Shown: positions 63,701 to 64,000 of the stretch, piece after piece
Position numbering within the stretch: the stretch's first letter is position 1
How the letters are laid out: each line of letters opens with the position of its first letter
Source: Anomaloglossus baeobatrachus
Lineage: Eukaryota; Chordata; Amphibia; Anura; Aromobatidae
Length of the DNA: 64,000 nucleotides
NCBI RefSeq assembly: GCF_048569485.1
Contig: NC_134364.1
Span: forward strand, 130,239,089 to 130,303,088
Direction: 5' to 3'
Made by a program: the position numbers and the translations under genes
Notes under the pieces: generated by a model
The model's input: the letters and a program-made list of their open reading frames with translations, nothing else
Told to the model about the DNA's origin: nothing
Database searches by the model: none

Positions 63701-64000
63701 GTCGGGGATGATGAGAGTAGTGATACATTGGATTGTGGCTCCGGGGTCGGGGGATGATGGGAGTAGTGATACATTGGATTGTCGCTCTGGGGTCGGGGAT
63801 GATGGGAGTAGTGATACATTGGATTGTTGCTCTGGGGTCGGGGATGATGAGAGTAGTGATACATTGGATTGTGGCTCCGGGGTCGGGGGATGATGGGAGT
63901 AGTGATACATTGGATTGTTGCTCCGGGGTCGGGGATGATGGGAGTAGTGATACATTGGATTGTAGCTCTGGGGTCGGGGATGATGAGAGTAGTGATACAT
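60745..64000. repeat. 46-bp minisatellite, about 70 units, open at the right edge
   Basis: The unit is GATGATGGGAGTAGTGATAC, ATTGGATTGTCGCTCCGGGG and TCGGGG. Variation is mainly GGGAG/GAGAG, TCGCT/TTGCT, CTCC/CTCT and one extra G. The C/G single-base indel breaks the frame, giving the many overlapping ORFs on both strands (WIVALGSGMM, CSGVGDDGSS, HHPRPQSDNP). No start, domain or flanking exon supports a gene. It starts about 85 bp upstream of the putative PBXIP1 promoter. Confidence 0.95.

Noticed and set aside
60630-64000. ORFs of over 1,000 codons on the minus strand (HHPRPQSDNP type)
   Set aside because: 46-bp array; reading frames switch with every unit and persist only because the unit lacks stops.
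1-64000. Telomeric or centromeric satellite
   Set aside because: No TTAGGG arrays, and many different short arrays in place of one alpha-like satellite; two single-copy genes are present.

Overview
The window is vertebrate nuclear DNA, most likely from a frog or toad with a large genome. It holds two host genes in the order known from human chromosome 1q21.3, both on the minus strand. PMVK (phosphomevalonate kinase) is represented by exon 1 at 18558-18640. PBXIP1 (PBX-homeobox interacting protein 1, HPIP) has coding exons from 48533 down to 23299. The amphibian assignment is an inference from the transposon mix: a DIRS element with open frames, a Tc1-like element with long inverted repeats, a degenerate hAT, and interspersed repeats that I recognise as common in anurans. 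No bacterial-type feature, CRISPR array, tRNA or rRNA was seen.

Layout. 1-18424 is one 31-bp minisatellite that runs off the left edge and lies in intron 1 of PMVK. 18558-18860 is PMVK exon 1 and its promoter. 18.9-21.7 kb is intergenic, with two further tandem repeats. 22.2-24.9 kb is the last exon and 3' UTR of PBXIP1. 25070-29881 is a Tc1-like transposon in intron 10. 30049-34131 carries five PBXIP1 exons separated by 45-bp and 24-bp arrays. 34.2-40.9 kb is a 76-bp array whose every unit carries a CTCF-like core. 41.1-41.5 kb carries three small exons. 41620-47681 is a DIRS retroelement in intron 2. 48474-48561 is the start-codon exon. 48.7-57.9 kb holds hAT and MITE-like remnants plus 26-, 40- and 36-bp arrays. 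58.06-60.49 kb is a 39-bp array in which each unit carries a consensus splice donor on the minus strand. 60.5-60.66 kb is a probable promoter and first exon for PBXIP1. From 60.75 kb to the right edge runs a 46-bp array.

The ten PBXIP1 coding segments, defined by GT/AG borders and similarity to the family, sum to 3,654 nt with every splice phase matching. This predicts 1,217 residues, against about 730 in the human protein as I recall it. The extra length is mostly a histidine/aspartate/lysine-rich tail of about 520 residues encoded by the last exon. PMVK acts in the mevalonate pathway and PBXIP1 is a membrane-anchorable, microtubule- and PBX-binding adaptor. They are neighbours by conserved synteny, with no evidence here of a shared pathway.

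Roughly two thirds of the window is tandem repeat, in at least twelve unrelated families. That is the dominant signal. Most long open frames in the window are by-products of these arrays.
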